Of a stretch of DNA of 64,000 bases, positions 46,238 to 59,277 are shown piece after piece. Each line of letters begins with the position of its first letter. The first letter of the stretch is position 1. Source of the DNA: Phlebotomus papatasi. Its lineage: Eukaryota > Arthropoda > Insecta > Diptera > Psychodidae. The position numbers and the translations under genes were made by a program. The stretch covers positions 52,028,712 through 52,092,711 of the forward strand of contig NC_077224.1 of the NCBI RefSeq assembly GCF_024763615.1. The letters run 5' to 3'. Under the pieces are notes generated by a model. The model saw nothing but the letters and a program-made list of their open reading frames with translations, searched no databases and was not told the origin of the DNA.

Positions 46238-47303
46238 GGGGAAGTGCTTATAATTTTGGACAGTCTGCATATAAGCATCGATATCCTAAGTTTGAAGTGC
46301 CATATTTTCAATACTAATTGACTTTTCTTGTTACTCTCTTTTCAGAAGGATTGTTTAGAAACTTGGCAAGCTATTTATCATCTCATTTTTACTAAAATTA
46401 GTTTTAATACGTTTAAAAATGAATTGATATGTAGAGGTGAATTTGACTCTTATTTTGGACAACTTGGTTATTAATTTTTACAACTTGTCTGTAAATTTGG
46501 ACAGATAATCCGCCTCAACAGGATGCCCATTGTTCTTCATTTTATGAACCAATCTTACCAAGTCCTCTTCCTGGTCATGTAAGGGAAACGTGGAATGTCA
46601 CAAGAAGCCCAGAAACTTTCCATATCATTCATTAAAGTGAGTTGACTTCGGTACTCCAAGTACGTGCGGATTTGCTCATTCCCTGCCCTTTCCGGGAGCC
46701 TTTCAAGGCATTTCTCACTGCATCTCTTTCGTAGAGATGATGCTCCTTTGTTTCTCCAGGCATTTGTCCAACCTAGTCATCACAAAAGCTAAAACTTCAC
46801 GAAATTTCGTGAGAAAAACACCTGTCCAAAATAAGAATCATCACCTCACTGGTGAATGTCTTAAAAATTTCCCATTTTTCACACGAAAAATCTAATTCAC
46901 AAGGCAAATCTCACTTCAGGTCAAATGTACAAATCATCAGTAACGTGAATCAACACAATATTCAATGAATATTCAATAATAGCACTCAAAAACAGCGAAC
47001 AAACTTTGTTAGTACTTCACCAAAACTAAATAAGACTGAAGTAAGCCACGAAGTTCTGTCATATTTCTCGTAAGCACTTGCTCACACTGAATTTTCAACA
47101 AAGCAATTTCAACTCAAATCATATTCAAATTTTAACGTATTTAGTGTTAAAATCTTCCAAAAAAAAAAATATTTAGATAGAATTCATTTTTCATCAAATA
47201 TTGGAATAAAAATCCATCATTTTAATCAATTTATTTTTAGTGTCCAATGTTATCCTCAAAGTGTCCAAAATAAGAAACTGGACAAAATTAGAAGCATTTC
47301 CCC
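46238..47303 (-). mobile_element. pogo-type non-autonomous DNA transposon, copy 2
   Basis: Reverse orientation relative to the copy at 11530. Ends ggggaagtgcttataatttt and aaaattagaagcatttcccc; TA at 46236-46237 and 47304-47305. It matches copy 1 along its length with point changes and small gaps, so both derive from one deleted ancestor. Confidence 0.8.
46505..46745 (-). pseudogene. pogo-like transposase N-terminal remnant, copy 2
   Basis: On the minus strand it reads RNALKGSRKGQGMSKSART then W, with the same frame break as copy 1, and later QEEDLVRLVHKMKNNGHPVE. The NNG form keeps one more residue than copy 1, so the last block is less damaged here. Confidence 0.65.
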
Positions 47304-47305
47304 TA

Positions 47306-48043
47306 TGCTCTGTAATGCACTCCTCACGATTCTGCATCAAGACAAATGCCATTCTCATCACCATTTTCTCTCTCATATTTTAAAAGGTAAAATGTTTCAC
47401 GAATAAGCACAAATTACTCACCAACCATCAGCCTCTTCACGCGAGTTCGCGCACTCATCTTCATTTATTTTGTCCAGAATCTCTTTCTGTTTGTAATGTC
47501 TCTTGTTTAATCCTCTTATACTTGGTTAGATGCCTTGGGATCCAATTCCCGACAGCATACCACATCTGCTTGATATTCTCAAATTGCCTACAATGTGAGA
47601 TTTTCAACAAATTATTGGAGCTTCAGTACAGTACCAGGATTATAATTAGGGATGCACAGCAATGTGCTTTGGGTTAAAATTAGCAAGGGCACTACTATAA
47701 TGCGAAATTCAAGCAATTTTCTTTGCTAGAAGAAACTCGTGAGATCCATAAAATTGATGAATTGTTGGAAATAAAAGTGAATGCATATAATTCCTTAATT
47801 CTCTTCTAATACAATTTGGCTCAAAAATGTACAAATATTGACATTAATGTATATTGCTCTACATTTCACTTTCACTCAAGGGGCTAACCACTTGGAATAA
47901 TTTTATTAACGTGTACGTAATGACACCACTTATAAATTATTCTTTAGCCATTCAATTTTCTTTTTAATTTTACCTTCAAAAATAAATGGAAAAGATGTTA
48001 AAATTGTCATTCGAACGTTTGTGACATCTATGGAAAGATATTA
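47306..48043. other. Spacer
   Basis: No gene or paired repeat recognised. Confidence 0.4.
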
Positions 48044-48367
48044 AGGGAGACTGGGACAGAATTAGTCATAGGTAGAATTAGATATCGGGGTGTTATTGTT
48101 TTTCTTAGAAAGAATATTGAGCGAACTACTATTTATCCGTCTGATTCAAGTATGTTTTTCACAAATTATAGGCAAAGAAAATATTTATTTGCTGGCTAAT
48201 GCCCAACGCACAATAACATTTGTTTTGTAAACATGTTTTCGGAACTGCCTATAAGAGTGAGCGAGATGACTAGATTTAGATCTCACTCACTCTCACTGAA
48301 ATATCAAAAACATGTTTACAAAACAAAAGTTATTGTGCGTTGGGAATAATTCTACCCCGGTGTCTCC
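48044..48367. mobile_element. GGGAGACTGGG-ended MITE, interrupted
   Basis: Left agggagactgggacagaatt; right aattctaccccggtgtctcc. The right side, gctggctaat plus tctacccc, equals the end of the 16385-17315 element, so the two are related. It is split by the CCCAACGCAC element. Confidence 0.75.
48202..48344. mobile_element. CCCAACGCACAATAAC inverted-repeat element, nested
   Basis: Left cccaacgcacaataac, with matching inner ttttgtaaacatgttttt; right gttattgtgcgttggg. About 143 bp, arms nearly perfect. It lies inside the 48044 element between ggctaat and aattctac. The target duplication is not clear: aat occurs on both sides but not adjacent in register. Confidence 0.85.
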
Positions 48368-48492
48368 TATGGGAAAAAATGTGTCAACCCTCTTTCAATA
48401 TTCTCTTCATAAACTTTACCGGAATTTCCTCAATTTAATATGAAGGATTGAAAGAAAACTATACTTTAGATCACATCGCTCTTTTTGAATTA

Positions 48493-48685
48493 GGGGAAAG
48501 CGCCCTACTTTCGAACGGCTCAAGCTTCGGACAATTCAATTTTTATTTATGTTCTAAATGGATTTATTAATCCATGTTTTTTCAGAAAATTTGAGATTTT
48601 TGACAACAGGTCAAATTCATTAAAAACATATTGAAAAAAATTATTGTTCGAAACCTGAGTTGTCCGAAGTTGCTGTACCTTCCCC
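48493..48685. mobile_element. GGGGAAAGCGC family MITE, copy 3
   Basis: Left ggggaaagcgccctactttc; right gtccgaagttgctgtacctt then cccc; TA at 48491-48492 and 48686-48687. Confidence 0.8.
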
Positions 48686-48687
48686 TA

Positions 48688-49570
48688 TAGGGGGCTATCT
48701 TTTAGATCCCAGCGTACTCTAAAACAAAGTTTTATTGAGCAGATAAATAGAGCTTGTTAAAATTTTAACAAAAGGATATTGTTTACCAATTTTACAAAAA
48801 ATTTTCTTACAGGTCATATGCAAAAACATCCTTTAACCAGCTTTTAACAAGATCCAGTTGGCCGTAAATTTCATAAAACCTTTCCATATTCTCTATAAAA
48901 GAACATCCGTTTGACAAACTTTTCCAGTTAATCTGGCAAAAATTGTTTTTCAGAGTACTTTGTATAAAACACTTTTAAAATTTTCAAATATGGATAAACT
49001 TTGTCAAATCGGCGATCAACTGGATCTTGTAAAAATTTGTCAAAGGGATCTTTTTTCCACATGAAATGTAAGAAAATGTTTTGTCAAACTGATAAACAAC
49101 ATCCTTTTGACAAATTTTTAACAAAATACATTTGTTCGTTTAACAAGGCATTTTTTTCAGAGCAGGGTAAAAAGTTAACCCTTGTGATTTCCAACAAAAT
49201 GATACCTGAATTCTTGTAGTTTAAAATTGCATCATCTATAGATTTTAGGATTGTCCTAAAGATATCTTCTCTGCGGTAGAAATTTTGAGATTTACTCGTA
49301 AAATCTAAAATTGTAGAGATCAGTGAAAAGAATTGAAATTTGAATAACAGGTAGAAGTACTAAAACTTTTAGAACAGCAATGTACTAAAACTACTGGCCT
49401 TTGATATTTCATATCTATTTGGTATAATAATTCATAAACAAAATTAACAAATATGATTTACGTTTCATATTAATATTTGAAATTCTGAATAGAAAATTTA
49501 GAAAAATTGCAATAAAATTATTTTTTTCATAAGTATGTACTAAATTTAAAAAATAGTTCAGTTTCCTATA
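48688..49570. other. Spacer
   Basis: Contains several loose repeats of tttgacaaa-like sequence (48770-49140), no gene. Confidence 0.4.
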
Positions 49571-49786
49571 GGGGAAAACGCGGTACCTTCGGATGACTTC
49601 AGTTTCGAACAATTCATTCTTTTTGATATGTTTTAATGAATTTTACCAATTATAAATATACATTTTAATACCTAGTCCTATGCTTCAAAATTCTTGTAAA
49701 GAGTGATGAGTGAAATCCATTAGGAACATAGGAAAAAACTTGAGTTGTCCGATGCTTGAGTCGTCCGAAGGTAGCGCGCTTTCCCC
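49571..49786. mobile_element. GGGGAAAGCGC family MITE, copy 4
   Basis: Left ggggaaaacgcggtaccttc; right cgaaggtagcgcgctttccc then c. TA on the left; the right duplicate reads TT. Confidence 0.8.
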
Positions 49787-50376
49787 TTAGTGTCACCTTC
49801 AATGATTATTTACGAAGCGTACAAAAATCAAATAAGGCACAACATTTACAATCTGACTATTCATAAGTTTTTCAATTTAAAGAGAAAGAAATTCGAGATC
49901 TTTAGAACAAGTACTAATACAAATGTCAAATAAAAGTTCTTTACATTAAATCTAAAATTTTCATTTCTGACGTTTTTTTTCATAACTAAGTCTGATAATA
50001 CTTTGAAAGATTTGTTTCAAAATTTATTCAAAATTATTTTTAAAAATTCAAGAGGATTTAAAATTTGGTGTTAAGAATGAGGGTATAAATATTATCACGC
50101 TTTAGACCCTTTAGAACAACGACAATTTTTGAAGTGACAGATTCCTTTAAATTTCCCTTTGAAATATCGAGCAATACTAAAACCGCCATTGTATAAATTT
50201 TATTAAATATACAAAGCGAAATAGTCGAAGGAAATATCACAGAAAAGCTTATCTACAATATAAAATAAGGTTATTTACATAATGTGCCAAAAGGTTGTAA
50301 AAAGAAAATTTCGCGTTTTACATTTGATAGAATTAGAATTATTTTGTCGTGCTTGCAGCTTGTTTTGCAGCTTCTC

Positions 50377-50632
50377 CATTGAGAGAAATCTGAAAAAGTT
50401 AAAATAACATTCCGGAAATGTTTATTTTACCCTGCATTATTGATCCGAAATCGGTGTAAATATTATGCTTTTTAGGTGTATTATGGGTTAAAGTTACCCT
50501 TTTTCATGTGAATTGTACCCTTAAATAGGTGTGAAATTAACATAAAAGAAAATGTTGATATATTTTTACACCTAAAAAGTGTTAAAATTATAAGGAAAAA
50601 AAGTTAAACGCACCCCCATTTTTTTCTCAGTG
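50377..50632. mobile_element. CACTGAGA family MITE, copy 3
   Basis: Left cattgagagaaatctgaaaa; right tttttttctcagtg. Both flanking TA dinucleotides have mutated. Same orientation as copy 1. Confidence 0.85.
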
Positions 50633-52947
50633 ATCTATACAACTTTGTGTTAGAATTATGTTATAATTTTTTAGAGGCCAAATATTAATTCATGTAAAAT
50701 CTTAAAATTCTCTTTCAGTGAACATTGAATAATTTTCATCAGTGTACTAGAATCAGTCTTATATGAAATGTTGACACTGATTTGGTGGGATTGTGCGTTG
50801 TGACATCTTTACCTATTGAATTTTACATCTATGGAATACCCATCGATGAATTATTCAATATCAGAAAAATTATTGTGAAGAAACGCCCTCCAATTGTTAA
50901 ATAATGTGCCTTTTCTATCTCTGCATCCTCTTCAATGTAGATCCATTGAAAAATGCTGTGTCTTTTCCTCCATACTCCGCGTCTAAATTTTGAAATTTAT
51001 CAAAGTTACTGGAAGCATTTTCACTAATTCGATGTAGAAATATGTCACAGAGGATCCTGTTTATCTTTTTGTCTGAAGATCATCAAAAGTACCTTACATC
51101 TGGAAGATTTTCTCAGGCTCAAAAGTACTCCATCATCGCGCCTCAATTTCATCATTTTATAAATAATTGTTGCATTGTGAATGTTTTGTGAAAAATGTGT
51201 ATGTTGGATATGAAAACAAAAGACATCAACGCTATTAAGCAAGCGACGAACCTGAAAATTTCATTTAAACCACTGGATTTTCTTATTGTACCCATTTTTT
51301 TCTTCATTTCTGCATCTGCGTGTGATTTTTCTGACCTCTGTCCGCATTTTTTTAAGCAGTGACACTTTTTTTTCCTGTCTCAATGTAGAGATGGTATTTT
51401 GTCTGTGGAGAGCCTTTAATGTGCTTTTACCACCTGAATATGGCCATATAATGAGAATATGCTAATCAAAAGCACCACATGAGCGGTTGTAGTTTTATTC
51501 TATGACACTGGAGCACAAGTCACTAACAACAAAACACTCATTCTTATCTTTGACACTCTTTACGTCTCATTATTTGTAAACATGCTACCACGAAATGAGA
51601 AGAAATTGTTCTCAATCTCTTAAATATAGCAAGAGGTGTTTAGGAGCTATACTTGTGAAGATATACCCAAGACATTTCACAGCTTAAAGACAGAGAACAA
51701 AGAGAGGTGACAAAATGATAATACTCCTCGGGAGACCCAGTTGCTCGAAAGTCTTCAACATGCAACCATTGTTAAGGGTATATGACTTGAAGGTGCAGAT
51801 ACACCAAAGTATCTTATATCAGTGAAACAGAATCCCTTTGTCGTTTACTTTATAGCTTTATAATTAATAAATATTCACAGAGATATGCAAATATCGTCGC
51901 AATATGCACAATATGAGCTCCTGGAGAGGAGGTCACACATTTCGTACAAACCAGACTGCCTGGAAATTCGTTTTAGCTTTTCGAGAAAAAGACCGGGAGA
52001 AGGGAAAATCACCGAGGAATTGTATACAAAAATAATAATCTGATATTTGAGGAATTCCAAATTAATTGAGTCTAAGAGACTCTCAGGCACTTGGGTTGCA
52101 TTCTTATCTCCTTCTCTGGGTCGGCATGGAACGTCTATTGAGAAGATATTCCCTCCTGGTCCATTGTGGGTGGTCGTTTCATATTGTAATCTCGCCAGCA
52201 CAGAGACACGAATATTGTTAATTTTAATCGTTTGGTATATGAAGAAAACTTTTGTATTATTTCTGATTATTGCCATCGATTGAATAAATTTACCAATGAG
52301 TCGATATTTTTATTCCAAAAAAAAAAAGTTATTTAGTACCAAATCGTTTTCTGTTGTTCACCAAACAAAACAGATGATTTGAACTATCATAAAGATTTTT
52401 TATATTGATTTATAGACCTAGAACTGAAGAATTTTTTCTAGAAGCATACCAATAAATTTTATGGTGACATTCCAGTCAATTTATGCTTTATAATCTATTT
52501 TGTCTCACAGGGAAATTACAAAAAAAAAAAAAAAACAGTGCTAATATTGTTAGACAAATATGCAAATCAATTAGGGAGATTGGGGTCATTTCAGTCATGT
52601 AATTTTTTTTTTCAAAATGATAAAAATTTATTCTTATTTGTAAAATCAGACAAAGTAGAAACGGCAATTTTTCAAGAAGTTTAGTAGTATAAGATATCGA
52701 TTTACGGTCATTGGCGACCCCCCCCCCCCGGCTACTATTCATATATTCACTTATTTTAAAAGTGGAATCATAAATTATTGACAGAATGAAGCCCTATCTA
52801 TTGTAGATTTTCCTCAAGGGGTTGCGTTCATTGTATTATTTTTAAAAATTCCTCGCATAAATATAAAACTCTCATCTGTTGGTATGAAAACAATTTTTTT
52901 TTTACTTTACATAACCTAATCTGAGAAATCTTGTCTACCGGAAAGTA
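50633..52947. other. Spacer with a C12 run and one lone terminus
   Basis: 51700-52300 has higher GC and overlapping 78- and 133-codon frames on opposite strands, neither recognisable. A C12 run lies at 52718-52729. tagggagattggggtcattt near 52572 looks like one end of a TA-flanked element without a visible partner. Confidence 0.4.
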
Positions 52948-53175
52948 GGGTCGAAGGAACACCTCTTCGACAGGAAACCTCTATTAACACTTTTGTCAAA
53001 ATCTTGAAATTTATTTAAAGTATCTAATAAAATGTAAATAATATGTCGTTTTTCCATTAGTCTGTTTTTTTTGATAAGGATAGATGTGCAAATTTCGTAT
53101 TCCAAATGGTACAGAGTAGGGTGTTAACAAGTCCTGACACGACTTCTTAAAGTGCCAATAGTTGTTCCTTTCACC
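52948..53175. mobile_element. GGGTNAAAGGAACACC family MITE, copy 3
   Basis: Left gggtcgaaggaacacctctt; right ccaatagttgttcctttcac. It preserves the uninterrupted sequence agtatctaataaaatg at 53020-53035. Confidence 0.8.
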
Positions 53176-53254
53176 ATAAGTTTTTTTTAATAAAGAAAAT
53201 ATTTGAAAAACAGGTGTCAATATAGCTGAATTTAAAAAAAAAATTATAATGAAA

Positions 53255-53510
53255 AATGAAGAGAGGCAAGTCTTTCTTCTGAATATTTTTTTAGCACATG
53301 ACTGTTCTCAAGTGCTTCTGCATAATCGACTTTTCTTTTTATTAGTTCCTGTGGCGACTGTTTATTGGTTTTGAAACATGAAGAGGATTAGGTAAAACAG
53401 TCGAGATAAGAACCGATACAAAGGAAAGTCGATATTGCGTAAGTACATGAGAACAGTCATGTGCTAAAAAAAATATGTAAGAGAAAGATTTCCCCTTTTC
53501 ATTTGTCATT
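53255..53510. mobile_element. CTATTCCAATGAAAA family inverted element, copy 1
   Basis: tagcacatgactgttctcaa on the left mirrors gagaacagtcatgtgcta on the right; agtcgat occurs near the centre on both sides. The right end runs into tcattggaatagcacc. Related copies at 56047-56285 and 56293-56740. Confidence 0.8.
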
Positions 53511-56046
53511 GGAATAGCACCATAAATCCTATCCTTTTATATGCTTGAGAACTTAATTTAAATATTTTTTTATAATGTAGAAAGAAGAAAGAAAACATGA
53601 TTCTTAAATCTTCGCTTTAGAAATAATTATTTTTCAAAACATGTACTAAAATTCCCCGCTCTCCCTTTAGCAGCTTTATTATACCAGAAACTCTTGATTT
53701 CTTCACTAATTGTCTCGCTGGAATGTTTCTTGTTTTTTTTTTTCTTGGCAAAATCTTATTGAAAATGATCATGCCTTCGTGACATAAAATTATGTGTTAT
53801 ATTGGTAAAAACATTTTAGTCAACCAATCTTAAAAAAAAAGATCAAGAAAAAATTATGAAAATTCCTCAATTTCAAGTGTGTTAATTTTTGCATAATCTC
53901 AGGAATTGTCCGATTTATTTCCACTGAAAAAAAAAGTAAGAAGTGTTTGCTATTTCCATATTCGCACATATCATCATAATCATTAAGTCGTAATTGACGA
54001 GAAACATAAGTGCAAGGCAATTGACTGTGTATCTTCATGTAAAAGAACAAAGAGTGTTGAAGATGTTATGAAAATTTCAAGTCCATCTCTTCAAACATTA
54101 CAATTTACCCCACATCTTCGCTGAAATTGAGGTCTCGCTCTGGTTGATTGCATCAAAATCGCGACTCGAAAACAATACAATGTTTTTTTTTTTCGTTGGA
54201 GGTACAAAAGAGTGAAGAGGGGTCAATGAGAGAAGAATAAAAATCCAAAGAGTGTGAAAAATTGACCTATATGGAGTCACTCTGCCCAACTTGGTACGCA
54301 TCGGAATTGCCTCTAGACTTTGCCAAAGACATTGCATAAGATTGCGGGAAAATTTCTCATGAGTCTGTGGCTTTGAAATTCAAGTTGAGTCGAACAATTT
54401 ATAGTGTGAAAATATCTTTTATTCTTCTTGGGCTGGCCTTTTGAGACCGGGGAGGAAGGTGGTAGTGCAATATATTTCAATTTTTTTCTTGTATCAATAA
54501 TGCATTTCCACTTTGGATTGAGAATAACCATGTACAACTATTTCAGTGCGATGCAATTTTCAAAATGGATAATAGAGCTATTACTTTGAACTGGAAACGT
54601 TGGGAAATGCCAAAAAATATTAAACTGAAATGCTGTAGATGTATGTACTAAACCACCTTACAACAGAAAATTAAAGAAAGAAATCTGTGAAAAACTTATC
54701 TACAGAGCCGGTACACATACTAATTTTAAATTTACTATTTAGACACCAAAAATAAAAAAGATTATTTTTCTAGATATAAGGAACGTTTAGTACATGTACT
54801 AATGAGTTTTGTCTTATTATATTTCCGTCACACTTTGTCAGGAAAAACACGACTAGCAGGTTTGTTACATATACTGCTTTTTCTACGATGTGTTCGATCT
54901 GCTTTTATTTTTATCTTAATATACTTCAATTTCTCAAGCTTGTTAATTTAGTACATATTTGTACTAATGTTAGATCTGAACTCTGTGTGATTGTTTTTTC
55001 TTCAGTAGAGAAAAATAATAATTAGGCAAAAAACACGTTACACTTTCTTAAACTAGGTATCATGCTTTCCAAGTTTTATACAGTGAATTTAGTAATTTAG
55101 TACTAAAATAAAAAAAAATGAAATCCGGTAAATTTAAATTTTAAATCAATTGATTTAGCTTTAATTTATTAAATTAATGTAAGAAACTTTCCTTAAACAT
55201 GTTTTTATTTACCCAGCCAGGAAGTCCCGAAAACTAAAAAAACAATTTCTAGCAATGTCTGTACTATTTTTTTTAGCACAATTTGAAGAAAAATTATCAG
55301 CTAAGCCAGGGTAGTTCCATGTTTGCAGCGGACACTGGAAGAGTTAATTTTTAGAAAGAAAGTTTGAATGGAATTCATAGCTTGACGTTTAATTCTCCTT
55401 AATGGGAAAATTAAAACACGGTTTGACCTTTGAGCTTTTCTCTCCTTTACTCTTCTTACGACGTTTCGGAAGCTTGTTTCCTCCTTCCTCAGGTATGGAA
55501 ATCATTAAGAAAAAATTATTAGGCGGGAATCTCCTTACAAAGGGTACTTGAACTTCAACTATGGACAACAATAAACGGACGATCCAACACGAACTCATTG
55601 TCTTTAATTGTCAATTAAGGTCATTATTATTAAGGGGATCTCGTGGGGGAGTTCGTAAGAGCACCAATTCATCTCTTTTGCTTATGGATCCCTTTCTCGT
55701 CTGTCACAGTTACGTTTGATTCCCACCCGTTGCACAGAACTGAAAGTTAGGAAAGGTCATATGTGATAAACCGTACTAAAATGAATTTCTCTTGCAAAAA
55801 TATTCATGTGCATGGAAGAAACATCCATTAAAAACAGCTCTTTTTCTAGTATAACAGATGTGGCTGAAAACTTGGGAATTAAACGAAAATGTCCTTGAAT
55901 CATTCCTAATAACGATTTCTTAAGATCAACAGCAAACTAGCACTGGTCTCGCAATTTTAGAGAAGTCTGAACTATTCTCAAGGGGTTATGATCCGATTTT
56001 GAACTAATGATTCAACTTTTGTTTAGAATTTAATTGCATTATAGTA
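53511..56046. other. Spacer
   Basis: No gene recognised. The 54098-54537 minus frames and the 55389-55598 frame have no recognisable domain. Confidence 0.4.
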
Positions 56047-56285
56047 CTATTCTAATGAAAGATTACAAAGAGAAATCTTTCTTCTGAGCATGTTTTTTAG
56101 TACACGACTCCTGAAATCTGCTTCTGCTTTATCGACTTTCCCTCGTTATGGTCCCCGTCACAATTGCTTTGTGGTTTTAGAACACGACGAAGACTGAGAA
56201 CAAAAGAAGATTATGCAAAAGCACATTAGAACAGTCATGTGCTAAATATGATCAAGAGGAAGATTTCCCCTTTTCATTGGAATAG
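56047..56285. mobile_element. CTATTCCAATGAAAA family, copy 2
   Basis: Left ctattctaatgaaagattac; right ccccttttcattggaatag. Inner tagtacacgactcctgaaat and gaacagtcatgtgcta match copy 1. Confidence 0.75.
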
Positions 56286-56292
56286 CTTCATT

Positions 56293-56740
56293 TTGCTGGT
56301 ATTTCAATGAAAAATGAACATGTTTTTAGCGCTTTACTGTTCTCAAGTTCTTATGCATTTTCACAGGGACTTTTCCGGTGTTCTATAGTGAAAACGAGGT
56401 GATCCTAAGATGAAAACACTTTTTTCGTCTTGCCCAGAGCTTTTGGTCTGGAAGCTTTCATCTTAAGGTGAAATTTTTTCCCTGGAGAACACCGAAGATG
56501 TCCCTGTGAAAGTACATTGCGCCAGTTCATGATCATTGATTTCAGTGCTTCTGCATTATCGACTTTTTTCGTGTTGGTTCCTGTCTCGACTGTATTCTCC
56601 AGTCCTCGCCGTGTTCTAAAACCATCAAATAGTTGTGATAAGAACCAATAGAAGGAAAAGTCGATTATGCAGAAGCGCTTGAAAACGGTAAATTGTTAAG
56701 AAAACATGATCATTTTTCATTGGAATAGCACCATCACTCC
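56293..56740. mobile_element. CTATTCCAATGAAAA family, copy 3 (interrupted)
   Basis: Left tttcaatgaaaaatgaacat; right catttttcattggaatagca. It contains the 56358-56511 hairpin, and sequence resembling ttcagtgcttctgcattatc follows the hairpin, so part of the host is repeated around it. Confidence 0.7.
56358..56511. mobile_element. Inverted element TTTTCACAGGGAC, nested
   Basis: Left ttttcacagggacttttccg then gtgttct; right agaacaccgaagatgtccct then gtgaaa. The centre also pairs loosely (ctaagatgaaa / ttcatcttaa). About 154 bp. Confidence 0.75.
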
Positions 56741-58862
56741 TGTGATATAGTGAGCGATCCTTTAGGTGATCTACAAAATAGTTTCATTCGGTCGTGTAAA
56801 AGCCAGGAAGGTGTAAAAACCATGAAACACACGAACTCATGAAAACGATTGTTTTCCCAATTATGTGTATAGTTGAACAAATTTAATTATCTTGGACAAA
56901 TAACGAAAAACCTCTATTAAAGCAGCTATAGCATCTAAGTTATGAGTTTGAGCAATCTGCAGAGGTGGGATGCTTGGTCAGAATGGCTTAAAGTCCTACT
57001 TATGTGGCGGTATACTCTTCTGGAAAAGAAATTAAAATCTAAGTTTAACAGTGTATTCTGCAATTAATTGAATTCTGAGCAAGAAGAGATTATTTTCGCT
57101 CTATTTGTTGGCTCGTCTCTCAATTGCCACGTGATGGTCTAAATTTATCTATCCATTGGATTTTTTCAACCTAACCTTCTTCCATCATCAATTAGAAGGA
57201 AAGGTGAGAGACGAAACGGAATTTTTCAATTATCTCTTTTTCAACTTCGAATGTTGTCCAACAATATTGTAAATGAATGAACAATGAAGCAAAACATTTT
57301 TCCAGATTAATCACGTTTGATGGAACACAGATGATGTGAAGAAGCGAAGTGACGAGTTAAGTCTTGTAAGAAAAACTTGAGAAAAAGTTTGTTTTTGTAA
57401 GTTTTATTGCTACATTTCGCTCTGCATGAAACAACAAATGCAAAATCATGAAGATTTGGAGGTTACACGAATGTTTCAGCATTTTTTTAATTAAACTACA
57501 AAATTACTTTTGTTTTTTTTTGGATTCTGTGATTAATTCCGTTGAATCATTCTAAAAATTTTTTCTAAAGCATTATGTTTATTTTTTTTATGTCGGATAA
57601 TAAATTTATATTTTTAATTTAGCCTTTAATATTTAAATTACTTTTAATTTTCTCGTAATATTAATTTCATTTTTAAAATACTCTCAATCCGAAACAATAA
57701 ATATCATTCGCAAAGGAATTTTACCTTCAATAAAATACTTTCTGGAGCAATATCCAAACTGTAGAAGAGTATATTAATCTTTTTGATAAAAGAATTATTT
57801 TCTCTGAGAAGAAAGTTGTGAAATGGATAATTTTTCTTCCAATGTCGGCAGATTTATTTGTGTTGACTCTGAGAGAGTTATATCCTGCTGTGAAAATGTA
57901 GCTCCCACCGTTTTGATTATCGACAAATTAATTCACTTCATTTATGTCCAATTTTATTTAAATTCCTTTAGTAACTATGAGTTGTTGGTGTTTCATGAGC
58001 ACTTTTTCTTACCATCATTTTTCTCTGTCAGTTCAATATTCTAAGGCTCCAAAATAGTACTTCATGAATCTAATTTAATTTGTGCTATTGGGAATTTTAT
58101 TCTTTTGCATCTAAACACTTATCGAGACAATCTAATATCTCTCAAATGGTTGTTAAGTGAGTAATTCAATTCGATACAACTTGATGTGATTTGTGATAAT
58201 TGTCCTCGACAGAATATGTGAATGTTGCCCAAGAAAATAACAGTATTTTTTTGTATTTTGAAGAAAAATATGTTCTTTTTTTCGCACCAAGTATCATTGC
58301 AAATTTTTCAGGTTTTATAGTGAAAAAGTAAAACAAATAAAAGCAGTTATGCTCACCTTCAATTCTACGATCATCAAAAAAGAAGAGTACAAAAATATTG
58401 CAACCGCAGTATATCATTGAACGGGCGAAATTTGCTCAAGAAATCATGCGAAAGAAGCTCAAGAGGAAGGAGAATATCAACATTCCCGACCTACATTTAA
58501 GCCTCCTCGTCTTGATACTTGATCGATATAAAGAGCAACATGTAAAAAGAAGTGCGAGGATGACAGAGACTTTCAAGGCGAATCGCTGAATATGGTGAGA
58601 CCTTCCCGAAATGCACTTTGAGGGGCTTACAAATTCTCAATTGAAGGAACTATATTTCAGTCAGTCCACAATTTTATTTCATATTAGCCCATATACCTTA
58701 CCGTTTGGCCTCTAGCCGTGTCACAAATTGAAAAAAAAAAACTGCATTATTTAATTGCTGTTTCCTTTGAGTTGAAGCAGTACAAAATAGTAGATATGGG
58801 TAAATCATAAAATAAATTGTTTCATGAAATTAGTATAGAGCCTAAACTTTGGAAGATATCTA
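56741..58862. other. AT-rich spacer
   Basis: No gene recognised; frames at 57823-58044 and 58398-58589 have no known domain. Confidence 0.4.
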
Positions 58863-59114
58863 CACTGAGAAAAAAACGGGGTGCGATTGACTTTTTTCCT
58901 CATAACTTTAACACTTTTTAGGTATAAAAATATATCAACATTTTTTAATGTTAATTTTACATCTTTTTAAGGGTAAAATTAACAAGAAAAAGGGTAACTT
59001 TAACCCCCAATACACCTAAAAAGGGTAATACTTACACCGATTTCAGATCAATACTGCAGGGTAAAATTAACATTTCCGGAATGTTATTTTAACTATTTCG
59101 GATTTCTCTCAGTG
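58863..59114. mobile_element. CACTGAGA family MITE, copy 4
   Basis: Left cactgagaaaaaaacggggt; right tttcggatttctctcagtg; TA on both sides (58861-58862, 59115-59116). Orientation as in copy 2. Confidence 0.88.
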
Positions 59115-59277
59115 TACTAATATTTCCTAAAAGACCTACTACCATACCTAAAATTTGACATCTTTCTCAGGAGTATGTCTATAATTCAGTTTTTCTGTAT
59201 TAATTGTAATGGTTATTATTTGAAAGTCTGTCTACACTCCATGAGAGAACATATAGCCCGTATAATTGTGCAGTAAT

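Noticed and set aside
45919..46317. 132-codon plus-strand frame
   Set aside because: Its last quarter is the terminus of the pogo-type element; the rest has no domain.
51875..52276. 133-codon minus-strand frame overlapping a 78-codon plus-strand frame
   Set aside because: Both strands are open over the same bases and neither product is recognisable; more likely GC-richer noncoding DNA.
52718..52729. C12 run as a functional G-quadruplex
   Set aside because: A single homopolymer with no neighbouring runs; more likely slippage or a sequencing-sensitive tract.
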